From: Candidatus Poseidoniaceae archaeon
Lineage (GTDB): Archaea > Thermoplasmatota > Poseidoniia > Poseidoniales > Poseidoniaceae
Length of the DNA stretch: 54,336 bases
Reading direction: 5' to 3'
Assembly (NCBI GenBank): GCA_949373095.1
Contig: CASIBY010000008.1
Span: forward strand, 1 to 54,336
The translations under genes and the position numbers were made by a program. Shown here piece by piece: positions 8,245-16,701 of this stretch. The notes under the pieces were generated by a model. That model did no database searches, was not told where the DNA came from, and saw only the letters and a list, made by a program, of their open reading frames with translations. Every line of letters begins with the position of its first letter. Positions within the stretch are counted from its first letter, which is position 1.

Positions 8245-9084
8245 ATGTCCCAACGAAGCAGGATGTCAGCAGGTCCGATACAAATTCCAGAAATCCCTCC
8301 GGCGGGTCCTTGGGATGCATATGTGCTGTTTATTCTCTGGCTGCCATTTGTGTTCCGTCTCGTTATACTCGCAAAGCCGATGCGGCAAGTCATCAACAAA
8401 CTTTCACCACACGCAGGTTGGGCTCTAAAACAGTTAGGCACCCTTCCAGTCAAGGGAATGGGGCTTCTCGTGTTCAATGAGATTTTTGCGTTTATGATTC
8501 CGCCCATGCTAGTCTTAGGATTACGTTTGTTCATCGATCCTATTGGATGGCAATCTTGGTCTGAAGTAACAAATCTCGGTGGAACACTCTTACTCATGGC
8601 TCTCTTCTTTTGGATCGTCATGGATTTTTATCGTGTTGCGCGTGTTCGTCGCATGTTAACTGCAGTGCTTCGTCAAGATGTCTCAAAATTACGTAAGGTT
8701 GCGGATACAGGGCTCAAAGCAAGAGCTTGGCTTCGAAAGATTTCTGGTCGTCAGAAAAACAAACCAGTAACTAAGAAAGAAGTGAATGATACAAGCATGG
8801 ATGTGGCGAAGAGTTCACTAAAGGTTTGGGCGGGAAGAGCCTTTCTGACCCGCAAATTAACTCCTGCAGGATTGCTTAGCAGTGTTGCGATGGGCGCAGC
8901 GATTGAAGTTGGGAAAATTAGTGCTGGTAAGTTCTCAGACGTGGTAGACAAGCGGTTACAAAAAGAATTCGAGGAACGCACCAATACACAGTCAAAGACT
9001 CTTCTTGTTCTTTTCGCGAGAGACCTCGTCATGGGAGTATTCCCACTTGTTGCTCTTGCACTCGTTCCTTGGCTGGTTGGTTAA
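8245..9084 (+). CDS. Uncharacterised multi-helix membrane protein
   Basis: 279 residues. Hydrophobic segments are at ~27-45 (AYVLFILWLPFVFRLVIL), ~73-96, ~112-130 (LLLMALFFWIVMDFY) and the very C-terminus (LVMGVFPLVALALVPWLV). Between them lies a basic, helical, probably cytoplasmic stretch (~130-250). I do not recognise the family. An ATG at 8263 is an alternative start, and a TTG precedes the chosen one by one codon. It lies between a minus-strand cupin and the phosphoglycerate mutase, 48 bases from the latter, and could be co-transcribed with it. Confidence 0.7.
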   Translation: MSQRSRMSAGPIQIPEIPPAGPWDAYVLFILWLPFVFRLVILAKPMRQVINKLSPHAGWALKQLGTLPVKGMGLLVFNEIFAFMIPPMLVLGLRLFIDPIGWQSWSEVTNLGGTLLLMALFFWIVMDFYRVARVRRMLTAVLRQDVSKLRKVADTGLKARAWLRKISGRQKNKPVTKKEVNDTSMDVAKSSLKVWAGRAFLTRKLTPAGLLSSVAMGAAIEVGKISAGKFSDVVDKRLQKEFEERTNTQSKTLLVLFARDLVMGVFPLVALALVPWLVG

Positions 9085-9132
9085 TCGCCACCTTCATGCC
9101 CTGCCTACTCGTGGACGGACTGAGGCACCTCC

Positions 9133-9834
9133 ATGTCATTGCTCATCCTGATGCGTCACGGCCAATCCATGTGGAACGCTGCTGGTTTTTTCACCGGCTG
9201 GGTTGATGTTCCACTTTCAATCAAAGGAATTGATGAAGCCCGCGAAGGGGGAAAGGCCATCGCTCACCTACCAATAGACGAAGTTCACGTTTCCACGCTC
9301 ATTCGAGCTCAAATGACCGCCATGATCGCTATGTCTGAACACAACAGCGGACGAACTCCCGTGTTCCAATACAGCCAAGAGATGGAAGAAGGCCTTTCAG
9401 AGAACGAGGCTCGTATGCGTCAATGGTCACAAATCCGAGGTGATGCAGCCAAAGATAGCATCCTTCCTGTTCACGCCGCATGGCAGTTGAACGAGCGCAT
9501 GTACGGAGACCTCCAAGGTCTGGACAAAGATGAGACACGAAAGCAATATGGTGCAGAACAAGTGCATGTTTGGCGTCGTTCATTCGACGTGCCTCCACCT
9601 AACGGTGAATCTCTTGAACTCACAGCTGAGCGCACCATCCCATACCTTGAGAATATCTTGATACCGGCTATTGAGACTGGGAAAAACCTCTTCATTGCAG
9701 CCCATGGAAATTCACTTCGCAGTATTATCATGCATCTTGATGGCCTTTCTAAGGAAGAAGTTCTGGGTCTTGAAGTCCCGACAGGTGTCCCTATTGTCTA
9801 CCGTTATTCTGCTGGTTCATGGAAGCGGGAATGA
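9133..9834 (+). CDS. gpmA: 2,3-bisphosphoglycerate-dependent phosphoglycerate mutase
   Basis: 233 residues of the histidine phosphatase superfamily, interconverting 3- and 2-phosphoglycerate in glycolysis and gluconeogenesis. The catalytic RHG with its following Asn is in LMRHGQSMWN (residues ~6-15). The substrate loop GFFTGWVDVPLS, the LNERMYGDLQG segment with the acid/base Glu, and the second catalytic His in AAHGNSLRS are all present, so the enzyme should be active. The length is slightly below that of bacterial GpmA (~247). Many archaea use the unrelated cofactor-independent enzyme, so this gene may be of bacterial origin. No clear ribosome-binding site precedes the ATG. Confidence 0.95.
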   Translation: MSLLILMRHGQSMWNAAGFFTGWVDVPLSIKGIDEAREGGKAIAHLPIDEVHVSTLIRAQMTAMIAMSEHNSGRTPVFQYSQEMEEGLSENEARMRQWSQIRGDAAKDSILPVHAAWQLNERMYGDLQGLDKDETRKQYGAEQVHVWRRSFDVPPPNGESLELTAERTIPYLENILIPAIETGKNLFIAAHGNSLRSIIMHLDGLSKEEVLGLEVPTGVPIVYRYSAGSWKRE

Positions 9835-9842
9835 ATAGAAAC

Positions 9843-9870
9843 GCTTCTTTTCATTCTTCATTTTCACTTT
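9843..9870 (+). terminator. Pyrimidine-rich, T-rich stretch after gpmA
   Basis: Directly after the gpmA stop lies a run of four T-clusters (TTCTTTTC, TTCTTC, TTTTC, TTTC). Archaeal RNA polymerase terminates at oligo-T tracts without a required hairpin, so this is a plausible terminator separating gpmA from the RecA-like gene at 9922. Confidence 0.4.
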
Positions 9871-9921
9871 CAATCAAAGCGTCTGCTCAAACATAGTAGT
9901 GCTCCTCGCGGGAACAGTATC

Positions 9922-10680
9922 ATGAGTGGTAAACGAGCACTGAGAAGACTTGACGCTGAAATCGATGAAACTCGTATTGCCCCTCGCAGTGGGGGCGTCT
10001 ATCAGTTGAGTGGCGCAGGAGGGTCAGGTAAATCCATGCGTGTTTACGCAGAGGCATGGGCTGCTCTCGCTCTCATGGCGGGGGAGTTCGTTCACTGGAT
10101 TGACGGAGCAACTCGTTTCAATCCAGCCCGTGTGCTGCGGTGCATTCCTGGGAGCGTGCCCGAATCCAATAATTTGCTACGGAACCTGTTCGTTGGTCGC
10201 GGATTTACCGTTCATCAATTTGCATCGTTGATTGAACGGCTTGATGGTGAATTGAAAATCACCGGAGCTCGCTTTGTTGTTGTTGACGGGCCCATCACCA
10301 TGCATCTTGACCCACAGGTCAAGGAACGAGAAGCTCGTACTTTACTCCGAAGATGTATGGATCATCTCAATCATGTCGCGGTTAAGCACAACATCTCAGT
10401 CGTTGTGATAACAGAGTCAAAGCCGCATTCAAAACGCCATTCAACCTTGCTTCAATCAGTAGAGCGACGATGCAATCAACGTCTTCTCGGTCGCGTTGAA
10501 CGCGTTCGCGGAACAAAGAAAATGTGGCTTTTGCATCTCCCCAGCGGGAGTTCAGGTTTTCGTAAGGAAGTGGTTGAGCAGGAGACACTTGAGGAATCGT
10601 TCAGTCGGATATTACATCATGAACTCGTACATAATCGGGGTGTAGAAGAGGAAAAAGACCGGTTCACGTTGCTGAATTGA
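9922..10680 (+). CDS. RecA/RadA-superfamily ATPase (RadB-like size)
   Basis: 252 residues. A P-loop (SGAGGSGKS, ~residues 29-37) and a hydrophobic Walker B strand ending in Asp (RFVVVDGP, ~115) are visible. A third strand (ISVVVITES) resembles the RecA-fold strand that carries the polar sensor. Overall this is a stand-alone RecA-like core without the RadA N-terminal helix-hairpin-helix domain, similar in size to euryarchaeal RadB, but the match is loose and I do not assign a gene name. It converges on the polymerase gene with a 17-base overlap of 3' ends. The neighbourhood (polymerase, alkyltransferase) supports a role in DNA recombination or repair. Confidence 0.7.
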   Translation: MSGKRALRRLDAEIDETRIAPRSGGVYQLSGAGGSGKSMRVYAEAWAALALMAGEFVHWIDGATRFNPARVLRCIPGSVPESNNLLRNLFVGRGFTVHQFASLIERLDGELKITGARFVVVDGPITMHLDPQVKEREARTLLRRCMDHLNHVAVKHNISVVVITESKPHSKRHSTLLQSVERRCNQRLLGRVERVRGTKKMWLLHLPSGSSGFRKEVVEQETLEESFSRILHHELVHNRGVEEEKDRFTLLN

Positions 10681-13129
10681 ACGGTTCGTTAGTGGATGTA
10701 AAGTCAAACAGAGTAGCGGCTTTGAGCCCAACACGAATCTCCTCATCGGACCATCCAAAAGGAGCGAGAATCGCCCAGATTGCTCTTCGTGCAAGTTCTC
10801 TGTAGTGATTTTGGTCAACATTCACATCTGCCCTTGCAGTTCGGGACAGTTCTTCTAACAAAATCACCCGCTCGGCGGGGTCTTCACCTCGGGTCTTTAG
10901 AACCACAAATTTCACCTTCCCTCCCGGATGTATCTCATGCCCAAGTTGAGCGGCGCGTAGCAGTGCTGCATGCGTTAATGTTGATACTGTGAATTGGTCG
11001 ATGGTCTTACTCACTCTGCGTTTGACCACCAACTCTTCCATGTCAATGTCGCTTCGTCCAAGCCTCCCTAATTCGTTGTGTAACATGCTTGATATGGTAT
11101 TTTGAACGCCCCGACTGTGGATGTCAATACCGTCGCGGATGCAGTCAATAAGAATCTCAAAGGCCATGTTTTGGAGTGATTTCACCCATTGACAGGTTGA
11201 ATGTTGACGCGATTCAATACCTCGCATTTTCAATCCTTTGTCACCGTAGGCCCAGTATTTCGTGAGAGACCCTGCACCATGCATCCGACTGGGAAGGAAG
11301 CCAATGAAGTGATACATGTCTTCGTATTCCAGAGGGATACCGATCTCTTGGGTCACCCGCCGTGCAAAATCCAATGCTAAGCGACGTTTTTCTTCGCGGT
11401 CTGTGATGGTTTTATTTTCAATCCAAACACAATCCACAATGGCGTGGAGTACTGTCCAGCCTTCGTCTTCGGCCATGGCGATTGTTTGTAGAAGAATCTC
11501 TCTCGACCATGCGCATATTGCTTCATGTGCTTCAATTCTACCGAATCGTGCATTCTTGTAGCCCGTGTAGCCAAAACAGGTTACAAGTAACCACTTCAGC
11601 GCATTTTGTTGCTTGTCAACGGCATCACCTTTGGTGACAACGTGTTTCTTCAATTGGCCCCGTCGCTCAATGATTGGAGCTACAACCCTACCGAGAAACC
11701 CGTGAACTCGGCCGCAGGTGTGAGAGCTTAGGCCTGGGACAGGAAGAGCCCATGAATGTGTCACGGGAAAGAGGCCAGTTCCGATGTTTTCGTCAAGTTG
11801 ACGACGTCTGAACTCTTTACGCGCCAACTCAACGTTGAGCGGGAGCAAATGGTTGGCTTTGAGGTCGACCTTTGAAGGTTGACAACAAGCGCAGTTGAGG
11901 GTTTCTGGGGAGATGTTTCTGGTGGCGATGATGTTTGGAAAGAGGCTTGCAAAATCAAGTTCTACAACATCGGTATAGAATCCAGCCTTACTGTCAAGAT
12001 ACAATCCGCCTCGGTCAGCCATCATCAATTCCCATGCAGTCTTGGTATCTTCAGGACGGTTCTTCTTCCATGGAACCAAGACGCCATCTTCCATCGCCGT
12101 TCGAATTTGTATTGCGCTGATGACTGAACCTGGTGAAAGCCGCGAAATATCTTGAGGAGATTGCCGCGAATGGCGGGCCAGTTCAAACAATCCGAGAAGA
12201 CCACCTTCACGAACGATGAAACTGGAACGAAGGTCAATGTGCATGCGACCATGCATCGGAAAGTAACTGTCCTTTCGCTTCACTTGGCCGTAGGAGTGGA
12301 TGGTTCGAGAAGCAGTACGCGCCTCTAATCGCGAAGGCTTTCTGCTCAACGACAAGGGTATTTTTTCAGCATCACTGAGTCGCTGAAGGACAGAGAGATG
12401 GAGTGAGTCACCTCCTTGTGTTAGGACAAGGTCAGGGTTGATGTTTTCGATTGCATGTTGTAACGCTTGAACAAAAGCACCGTCAGACATGTTGTTTTTG
12501 ATGTGAATGCTGTGAATTTGTTCGGATGTACCTCCAACGATTGCAGTCTTCAATACGACTTCTTCAAGCCGTGAATCTAGAGTGTCAAATCCGTTTGAAT
12601 CCTCGTAGTAGAATTCCATTTCCATCTGTTTCAATTCCGGCCATGCCCCATTCTCCTCAAGCGGGCTAAAACAAACGCTGTCCCATCTCACATACTGAAA
12701 CGGTGCGACATGATGTTCCACAAAGAAACGCTGAGCAAGGTGTGCATCAACTGAGTAAAGCGTGTAACGATGGTAATCTCCTCTTGATTCAATATGTTCC
12801 GCAAGACTGCGAATCAACCTGTTGTCCGTCATCTCAATTTCCAATACGTCATGCATCTCATACTGGTCAAGAGAAAGTCGCCTCCGAATGTATTGCATTG
12901 AACCCACTGCGAACCGTTGTGTGATCTCAGCACATTCAAGCCAGTTCATGAGATGTTCAAGCCGCTGTTTTGTCGCGTGGACATGAATTGCAGCCGCCCA
13001 CGGTACGATGATTCGCTGAATTCCGGCTCGTTCCACAAACATCCAGACGTCCATGGTGATGCCATCATCACCAAGTTGTGCATCGATAATCCAACCGTCC
13101 ACAGCATCACACTTCTGAGGTTTTTTCAA
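10664..13129 (-). CDS. Divergent family B DNA polymerase (PolB2-like)
   Basis: 821 residues. Palm motif A is intact (LDFASLFPNII, Asp392). Motif B has its Lys (Lys512 in KWLLVTCFGYTGY) but Val-Thr where active enzymes have Asn-Ser. Motif C reads HAIVDCVWI, with Ile-Val-Asp566 in place of Asp-Thr-Asp. From B-family structures the second motif-C Asp and the motif-A Asp bind the catalytic metals, and both are kept. The N-terminal exonuclease-like half is worn: ExoI shows MEMEFYYED without a clear DxE, and ExoII keeps one Asp (QGGDSL). This resembles archaeal PolB2 proteins, often described as degenerate and linked to damage tolerance. The start is a TTG overlapping the upstream gene by 23 bases. 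Activity is uncertain. Confidence 0.88.
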   Translation of the reverse strand: MKKPQKCDAVDGWIIDAQLGDDGITMDVWMFVERAGIQRIIVPWAAAIHVHATKQRLEHLMNWLECAEITQRFAVGSMQYIRRRLSLDQYEMHDVLEIEMTDNRLIRSLAEHIESRGDYHRYTLYSVDAHLAQRFFVEHHVAPFQYVRWDSVCFSPLEENGAWPELKQMEMEFYYEDSNGFDTLDSRLEEVVLKTAIVGGTSEQIHSIHIKNNMSDGAFVQALQHAIENINPDLVLTQGGDSLHLSVLQRLSDAEKIPLSLSRKPSRLEARTASRTIHSYGQVKRKDSYFPMHGRMHIDLRSSFIVREGGLLGLFELARHSRQSPQDISRLSPGSVISAIQIRTAMEDGVLVPWKKNRPEDTKTAWELMMADRGGLYLDSKAGFYTDVVELDFASLFPNIIATRNISPETLNCACCQPSKVDLKANHLLPLNVELARKEFRRRQLDENIGTGLFPVTHSWALPVPGLSSHTCGRVHGFLGRVVAPIIERRGQLKKHVVTKGDAVDKQQNALKWLLVTCFGYTGYKNARFGRIEAHEAICAWSREILLQTIAMAEDEGWTVLHAIVDCVWIENKTITDREEKRRLALDFARRVTQEIGIPLEYEDMYHFIGFLPSRMHGAGSLTKYWAYGDKGLKMRGIESRQHSTCQWVKSLQNMAFEILIDCIRDGIDIHSRGVQNTISSMLHNELGRLGRSDIDMEELVVKRRVSKTIDQFTVSTLTHAALLRAAQLGHEIHPGGKVKFVVLKTRGEDPAERVILLEELSRTARADVNVDQNHYRELARRAIWAILAPFGWSDEEIRVGLKAATLFDFTSTNEPFNSAT

Positions 13130-13364
13130 GCCGCTGTTCTAATTCTGCGATGCGAGCATGACATTCAATGAGCATGGACAATAACATTGGCTTCCAAGCA
13201 TCATGTGCAGGCAACATTCCACCGGCCGTGCGTCGTTTACGAACGCCGTTTAGCAGTTCATCAAAGAGAATCTTGTCACCTGAATTTAACGCCCTACGAA
13301 AGGGCTCAAGCGATGTCATTTCTGATTCAATTCTGTTACGCCAGGTTGGAACGGTTCGACCCAT
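13107..13364 (-). CDS. Small conserved-looking protein coupled to the B-family polymerase
   Basis: 85 residues, starting MGRTVPTWRNRIE and ending in a charged helix (ARIAELEQRLEKTSEV), probably all alpha-helical. The 3' end overlaps the polymerase start by 23 bases, so the pair is translationally coupled and this product is made first. From memory, small archaeal proteins starting with a similar MGRTxPTxR motif occur next to DNA-metabolism genes, but I cannot name the family with confidence. A role as polymerase accessory or regulatory subunit is inferred from the overlap alone. The 149 bases upstream hold the divergent promoter region shared with the alkyltransferase gene. Confidence 0.75.
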   Translation of the reverse strand: MGRTVPTWRNRIESEMTSLEPFRRALNSGDKILFDELLNGVRKRRTAGGMLPAHDAWKPMLLSMLIECHARIAELEQRLEKTSEV

Positions 13365-13513
13365 TTCTCTGAATTAGCCGATAAGGACGAGTATGTTTTC
13401 TTAGACCCTACTCCGAAGGGTGATGAAAGTGAAAGTGAATTCGCTATGATGCTCCTACAAAGCGTTCATCACATACAGGAAACCGCTAAGGCCCGCCCCT
13501 TCCGTTAGCAATC

Positions 13514-13810
13514 ATGAGCCCTCACCCGGAATTAATTGGAACGAAGTTTCAACTTCTAGTGTGGGAGGCACTGAAGACGATTCCAAGAGGTGAAGTTCGT
13601 ACCTACAAAGAACTTGCAGCTATGATTGGCCGACCGGGTTCAGTACGTGCAGTGGCCAATGCATGTGGCAAAAATCCCTATCCAGTGATCACTCCATGCC
13701 ACCGTGTGATACGAACAGATGGAGGGCTGGGTGGATACAGTGGGACAGGCGGTATTGAAACCAAACGCAAGTTGTTGCTTGAAGAAGGCATTGACATGGA
13801 TTTAGGCTAA
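13514..13810 (+). CDS. ogt: Methylated-DNA--protein-cysteine methyltransferase (O6-alkylguanine)
   Basis: 98 residues comprising only the C-terminal catalytic/DNA-binding domain. It has the helix-turn-helix (TYKELAAMIGRPGSVRAVANA, with the arginine finger) and the active-site PCHRV motif with acceptor Cys at ~residue 63, followed by GGLGGYSGG-like turns (GGLGGYSGTGG). The protein removes O6-alkyl groups from guanine by irreversible self-alkylation. The active Cys shows it is not an alkyltransferase-like (ATL) protein. The usual N-terminal domain (~70 residues) is absent, as in some compact archaeal versions. It is divergently transcribed from the polymerase pair, giving a compact DNA-repair cluster. 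Confidence 0.93.
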   Translation: MSPHPELIGTKFQLLVWEALKTIPRGEVRTYKELAAMIGRPGSVRAVANACGKNPYPVITPCHRVIRTDGGLGGYSGTGGIETKRKLLLEEGIDMDLG

Positions 13811-13848
13811 GTCCCCTTTCCCACACGTATCGTATACGGGTTAACAGA

Positions 13849-14736
13849 TTAGAGATTTTGATACCACGCAAGCGTGTAGGTTTCGGCGTACCGGTCGTTG
13901 GTGATTGAAGTATGCCCTAAGGGACGAACAACGACGAGCATGTCCATCTGCCCTCCGGGTGATGCAGAACCTACACAAACGACTTCACCTACCTTGAGTC
14001 CTTCTTTAGATGTTGAAATAAGAGATTTGACGGTGAACAAACGAACCTCAAGAGTAACGTCGTCACCCCCTCCTACATATCGGTGGGTGTTTGGGGCAGC
14101 AACAGGCTCTAGTTCTACTTCGCTCGGGTCTAGCCGAACAAAGGGTATTTGTTCATCCAGCAACGCAATGGACTGTTGCATCCGAGATGATTCAACACCC
14201 AGTGAAAAAGCGATGTTGAAGGTCGATGCTTCTCCGCCGAAACTTCCTGTTTGATGTGGCATGCGAACGGTTAGGGATTGAACGATTTCAAGTGAAGGCA
14301 TGAGCCAAGTGTACTGTTCACTTGCCGGATACAACGGTGCCTCAGGGTTTTCCAGGAACGTTGGCTGGCCCCATTCTTCAGGAGCAGAAGGAGTTGAAAC
14401 TGGAAGCATCCCTCCGCCTGCGAACATCAAAACGCAGAGAAATAGAGCTACAAGCCGAGGCTTACGATACTCACTCCATTCCGCTCTTCCCGCAGGACTC
14501 AATGCAGAAAGTATCAACATCACCGGCAGTAGCAAAAGAATTCCATATGGGACAATCCAAATTAAAATTGTAAACATGGCAGCCATAATAACGCCGTTAC
14601 GGCCAATGGGATGAGTCCAATGCACGGGGGGTTCTTGAGGAACTCTACGATTGAGGATGTAGAGTGCACCTCCGCCTCCTAAAAGCGGAAGCAACGAATG
14701 AACAAAACCTTGCCAGACCATACACTTCGCTCTCAT
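13849..14736 (-). CDS. Uncharacterised membrane protein with large C-terminal domain
   Basis: 295 residues. Three hydrophobic segments are near the N-terminus: ~8-28, ~49-80 (IMAAMFTILIWIVPYGILLLLPVMLIL region) and ~93-112 (LVALFLCVLMFAGGGMLP). They are followed by ~185 residues predicted as soluble and beta-rich. No family is recognised. The gene is divergent from an ABC transporter pair whose ATPase start lies ~70 bases away (or overlaps if an upstream start is used), so the two units probably share a promoter region. Confidence 0.65.
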   Translation of the reverse strand: MRAKCMVWQGFVHSLLPLLGGGGALYILNRRVPQEPPVHWTHPIGRNGVIMAAMFTILIWIVPYGILLLLPVMLILSALSPAGRAEWSEYRKPRLVALFLCVLMFAGGGMLPVSTPSAPEEWGQPTFLENPEAPLYPASEQYTWLMPSLEIVQSLTVRMPHQTGSFGGEASTFNIAFSLGVESSRMQQSIALLDEQIPFVRLDPSEVELEPVAAPNTHRYVGGGDDVTLEVRLFTVKSLISTSKEGLKVGEVVCVGSASPGGQMDMLVVVRPLGHTSITNDRYAETYTLAWYQNL

Positions 14737-14806
14737 GATTCAACAGAGTACCATGAGGGTTTGGGTCGTCCCAAGGTTGATGCAAGGGTTTCCCTTAAGC
14801 CGAACC

Positions 14807-15832
14807 ATGGCGGAACCTCTTCTCACGTTCGCCAACGCTGAGCATCGCCACATGATTTCGGTTCCTACCCTACCTCGTCCTTGGAAGAAGGTGAAAGGGC
14901 CAGGGATTGTTGGTCTCAATTTGGACATCTATTCCGGATGTGTTTTAGGACTTGTTGGACCAAATGGGGCGGGAAAAACAACCTTGCTGCGAATGATGGC
15001 AGGTATTCTTCCTTTGCAAGCAGGAACGGTTACAGCACGATTCTCGTCAACTGAAGCGGAACATGTCGATGACTTACGGCAATGGGTTGGCCACATGCCT
15101 GAACAGGTGCGATGGCAGGGTCCTCAAACCGTCCGTGAGGCACTGGAAGCCATTGGTGACATGCGGAATACTCCCGCGAAACGAATTGATGGATTGCTTG
15201 ATTTGGTCGGTCTCAGTCTTCGCAAGGATGAGCGCCTGGACAATCTAAGCCAGGGTATGCGTCAGCGGTTATCCATCGCTGCAGCCCTTCTTGGTTCTCC
15301 AAAAGTTCTTCTTTTGGATGAACCCTTTAACGGTCTTGATCCTGTGGCTGCTGAAGCCTTTACTCAACTTGTCAAACGTCTTGCAAGCAAAGGAGTGGCG
15401 GTGGTCATTTCATCGCACATGGTTGCTCAGTTGGACCAACTCATTGACCGAATCGCTCTCTTGCATCGTGGTCAATTACTGGACGAAGGGAACTTGGAAG
15501 AAGTTGAGCGCCGCCTCAATCTCTCCAACCGATACCGAATCCAAGGCAAAGGCGCGGTAGACCTCGCCTCCTCACTTTCCGATGTTGACCATGAAAACCT
15601 TGGTTTTGAAAGCGATGAGAATGAATGGGCCTTCGTTTTCCGCGGCCAAGCAGAAGCTGTACTGCATGCACTCATGACTTCTGCAATGGTCACATCGTGG
15701 TCGCCGGTCGCTCCGAATTTAGTTGAATTACTCTGTGCTGCAACCGGCATGGAGGTTGAAGATATTTCTTTGGAAGTCGGTTCTTCAGCAATGCTCCCAA
15801 TGCGTATTTCGGAGGCCGAGGAAGATGAGTGA
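14807..15832 (+). CDS. ABC transporter ATP-binding protein, ABC-2/Nod type
   Basis: 341 residues from the ATG at 14807 (MAEPLL); the frame is open further upstream to an ATG at 14735, which would overlap the divergent gene. Walker A (GPNGAGKTTLLRMMAG), signature (LSQGMRQRLSIAAALLG) and Walker B (LLLDEPFNGLDP) are intact and typical of ATPases paired with ABC-2 permeases (Nod factor, drug or gliding-type exporters). A C-terminal ~100-residue extension, acidic at its end, may be regulatory. It overlaps the permease start by 8 bases. Likely exports an unknown compound. Confidence 0.9.
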   Translation: MAEPLLTFANAEHRHMISVPTLPRPWKKVKGPGIVGLNLDIYSGCVLGLVGPNGAGKTTLLRMMAGILPLQAGTVTARFSSTEAEHVDDLRQWVGHMPEQVRWQGPQTVREALEAIGDMRNTPAKRIDGLLDLVGLSLRKDERLDNLSQGMRQRLSIAAALLGSPKVLLLDEPFNGLDPVAAEAFTQLVKRLASKGVAVVISSHMVAQLDQLIDRIALLHRGQLLDEGNLEEVERRLNLSNRYRIQGKGAVDLASSLSDVDHENLGFESDENEWAFVFRGQAEAVLHALMTSAMVTSWSPVAPNLVELLCAATGMEVEDISLEVGSSAMLPMRISEAEEDE

Positions 15833-16655
15833 CCGGGGCCGTATATGGCGCATGAGTCAACGCATACGCGACCGACAACTGTTTGGAATCCGTTTGAAAA
15901 TCATGCTTCCGATTCTCATTCTCTTTCTTCCTGGAATGGCGTGGGGCTTCTCTGATCCTGAAATCATTCTCCCTGGAGGCCACCAACCCTCCACTCCGAT
16001 GGAGGTTCTTTTCTATGCGTCCCTAGGGGTGGTATTTGGAGCAACTATGTGCGCTGTATTGCTATCTTTTGATGGTATCAGCCGTGACCGTTCTAGCGGA
16101 ATGCTTGAGATACGCCTTGCTCAACCGATGCCGCGTAAGCACCAAGCAACGGCCTTGGTTTTAGGTCACTGGCAAGCTATCGCCTTGCCTGTTTACGCCT
16201 TGATGTTGGTTTGCCTTGTTATCGTCAGATACAGAATGTCGGAGTGGCCAAGTGTGATTGAAACACTGGTGTATCTACTCTCTACAGGTCTTATTCTTCT
16301 TTGGTACACGCTTTTTGCACTTCTTGCATCTACATCGGCCAAGGAACAAGGAACAGCCGTTGCCTTTGGGGTCGGCGTATGGTTTTTCTTCACGTTCCTT
16401 TGGGCGTTGGTCACCACTATGGTTGCCTACGCCTCCGGAGTAGCCATTGGTGAAGCAAACGACCCGACATGGGTGGCGCTTGAAGGTGCACTCGACCTCC
16501 TTTCGCCCAACGGGGTTTATCATCACCTGCTTGAGACGCAACTCCCAACAGTCGACAGAGGAATTTCAGCATGGCAGGCTTGGATTGGCGCTGCGATATG
16601 GACAATTTTGCCGTGGTGGATGCTTCATCGACGCATGGAAGCCCTTGTTCCGTGA
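15825..16655 (+). CDS. ABC-2 type transporter permease
   Basis: 276 residues with about six membrane helices: ~25-42, ~60-85, ~105-130, ~142-165, ~170-200 and a last one near ~245-265. The segment SFDGISRDRSSGMLEIRLAQPM between helices 2 and 3 is the hallmark cytoplasmic loop of ABC-2 permeases (similar to NosY and GldF), where the paired ATPase docks. The ATG at 15825 (MSDRGRIWRM) is chosen because it overlaps the ATPase stop in coupled fashion. The frame also runs upstream into the ATPase gene but without support. Partner of the ATPase at 14807-15832. Confidence 0.85.
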   Translation: MSDRGRIWRMSQRIRDRQLFGIRLKIMLPILILFLPGMAWGFSDPEIILPGGHQPSTPMEVLFYASLGVVFGATMCAVLLSFDGISRDRSSGMLEIRLAQPMPRKHQATALVLGHWQAIALPVYALMLVCLVIVRYRMSEWPSVIETLVYLLSTGLILLWYTLFALLASTSAKEQGTAVAFGVGVWFFFTFLWALVTTMVAYASGVAIGEANDPTWVALEGALDLLSPNGVYHHLLETQLPTVDRGISAWQAWIGAAIWTILPWWMLHRRMEALVP

Positions 16656-16701
16656 TGGATGAAAGGCAATTGTCTATGAAGTCCAAAGTACACGGCATGG
16701 C

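Noticed and set aside
13350-13360. GGTTCGA resembling a tRNA T-loop
   Set aside because: It lies in the codons for the MGRTVP start of the small gene and no cloverleaf can be built around it.
13326-13509. Open plus-strand frame before ogt that encodes an acidic peptide (ELADKDEYVFLDPTPKGDE)
   Set aside because: The peptide looks protein-like, but no ATG, GTG or TTG lies in frame before the acidic part; only a late ATG ATG occurs. Left unannotated, though an N-terminal error is possible.
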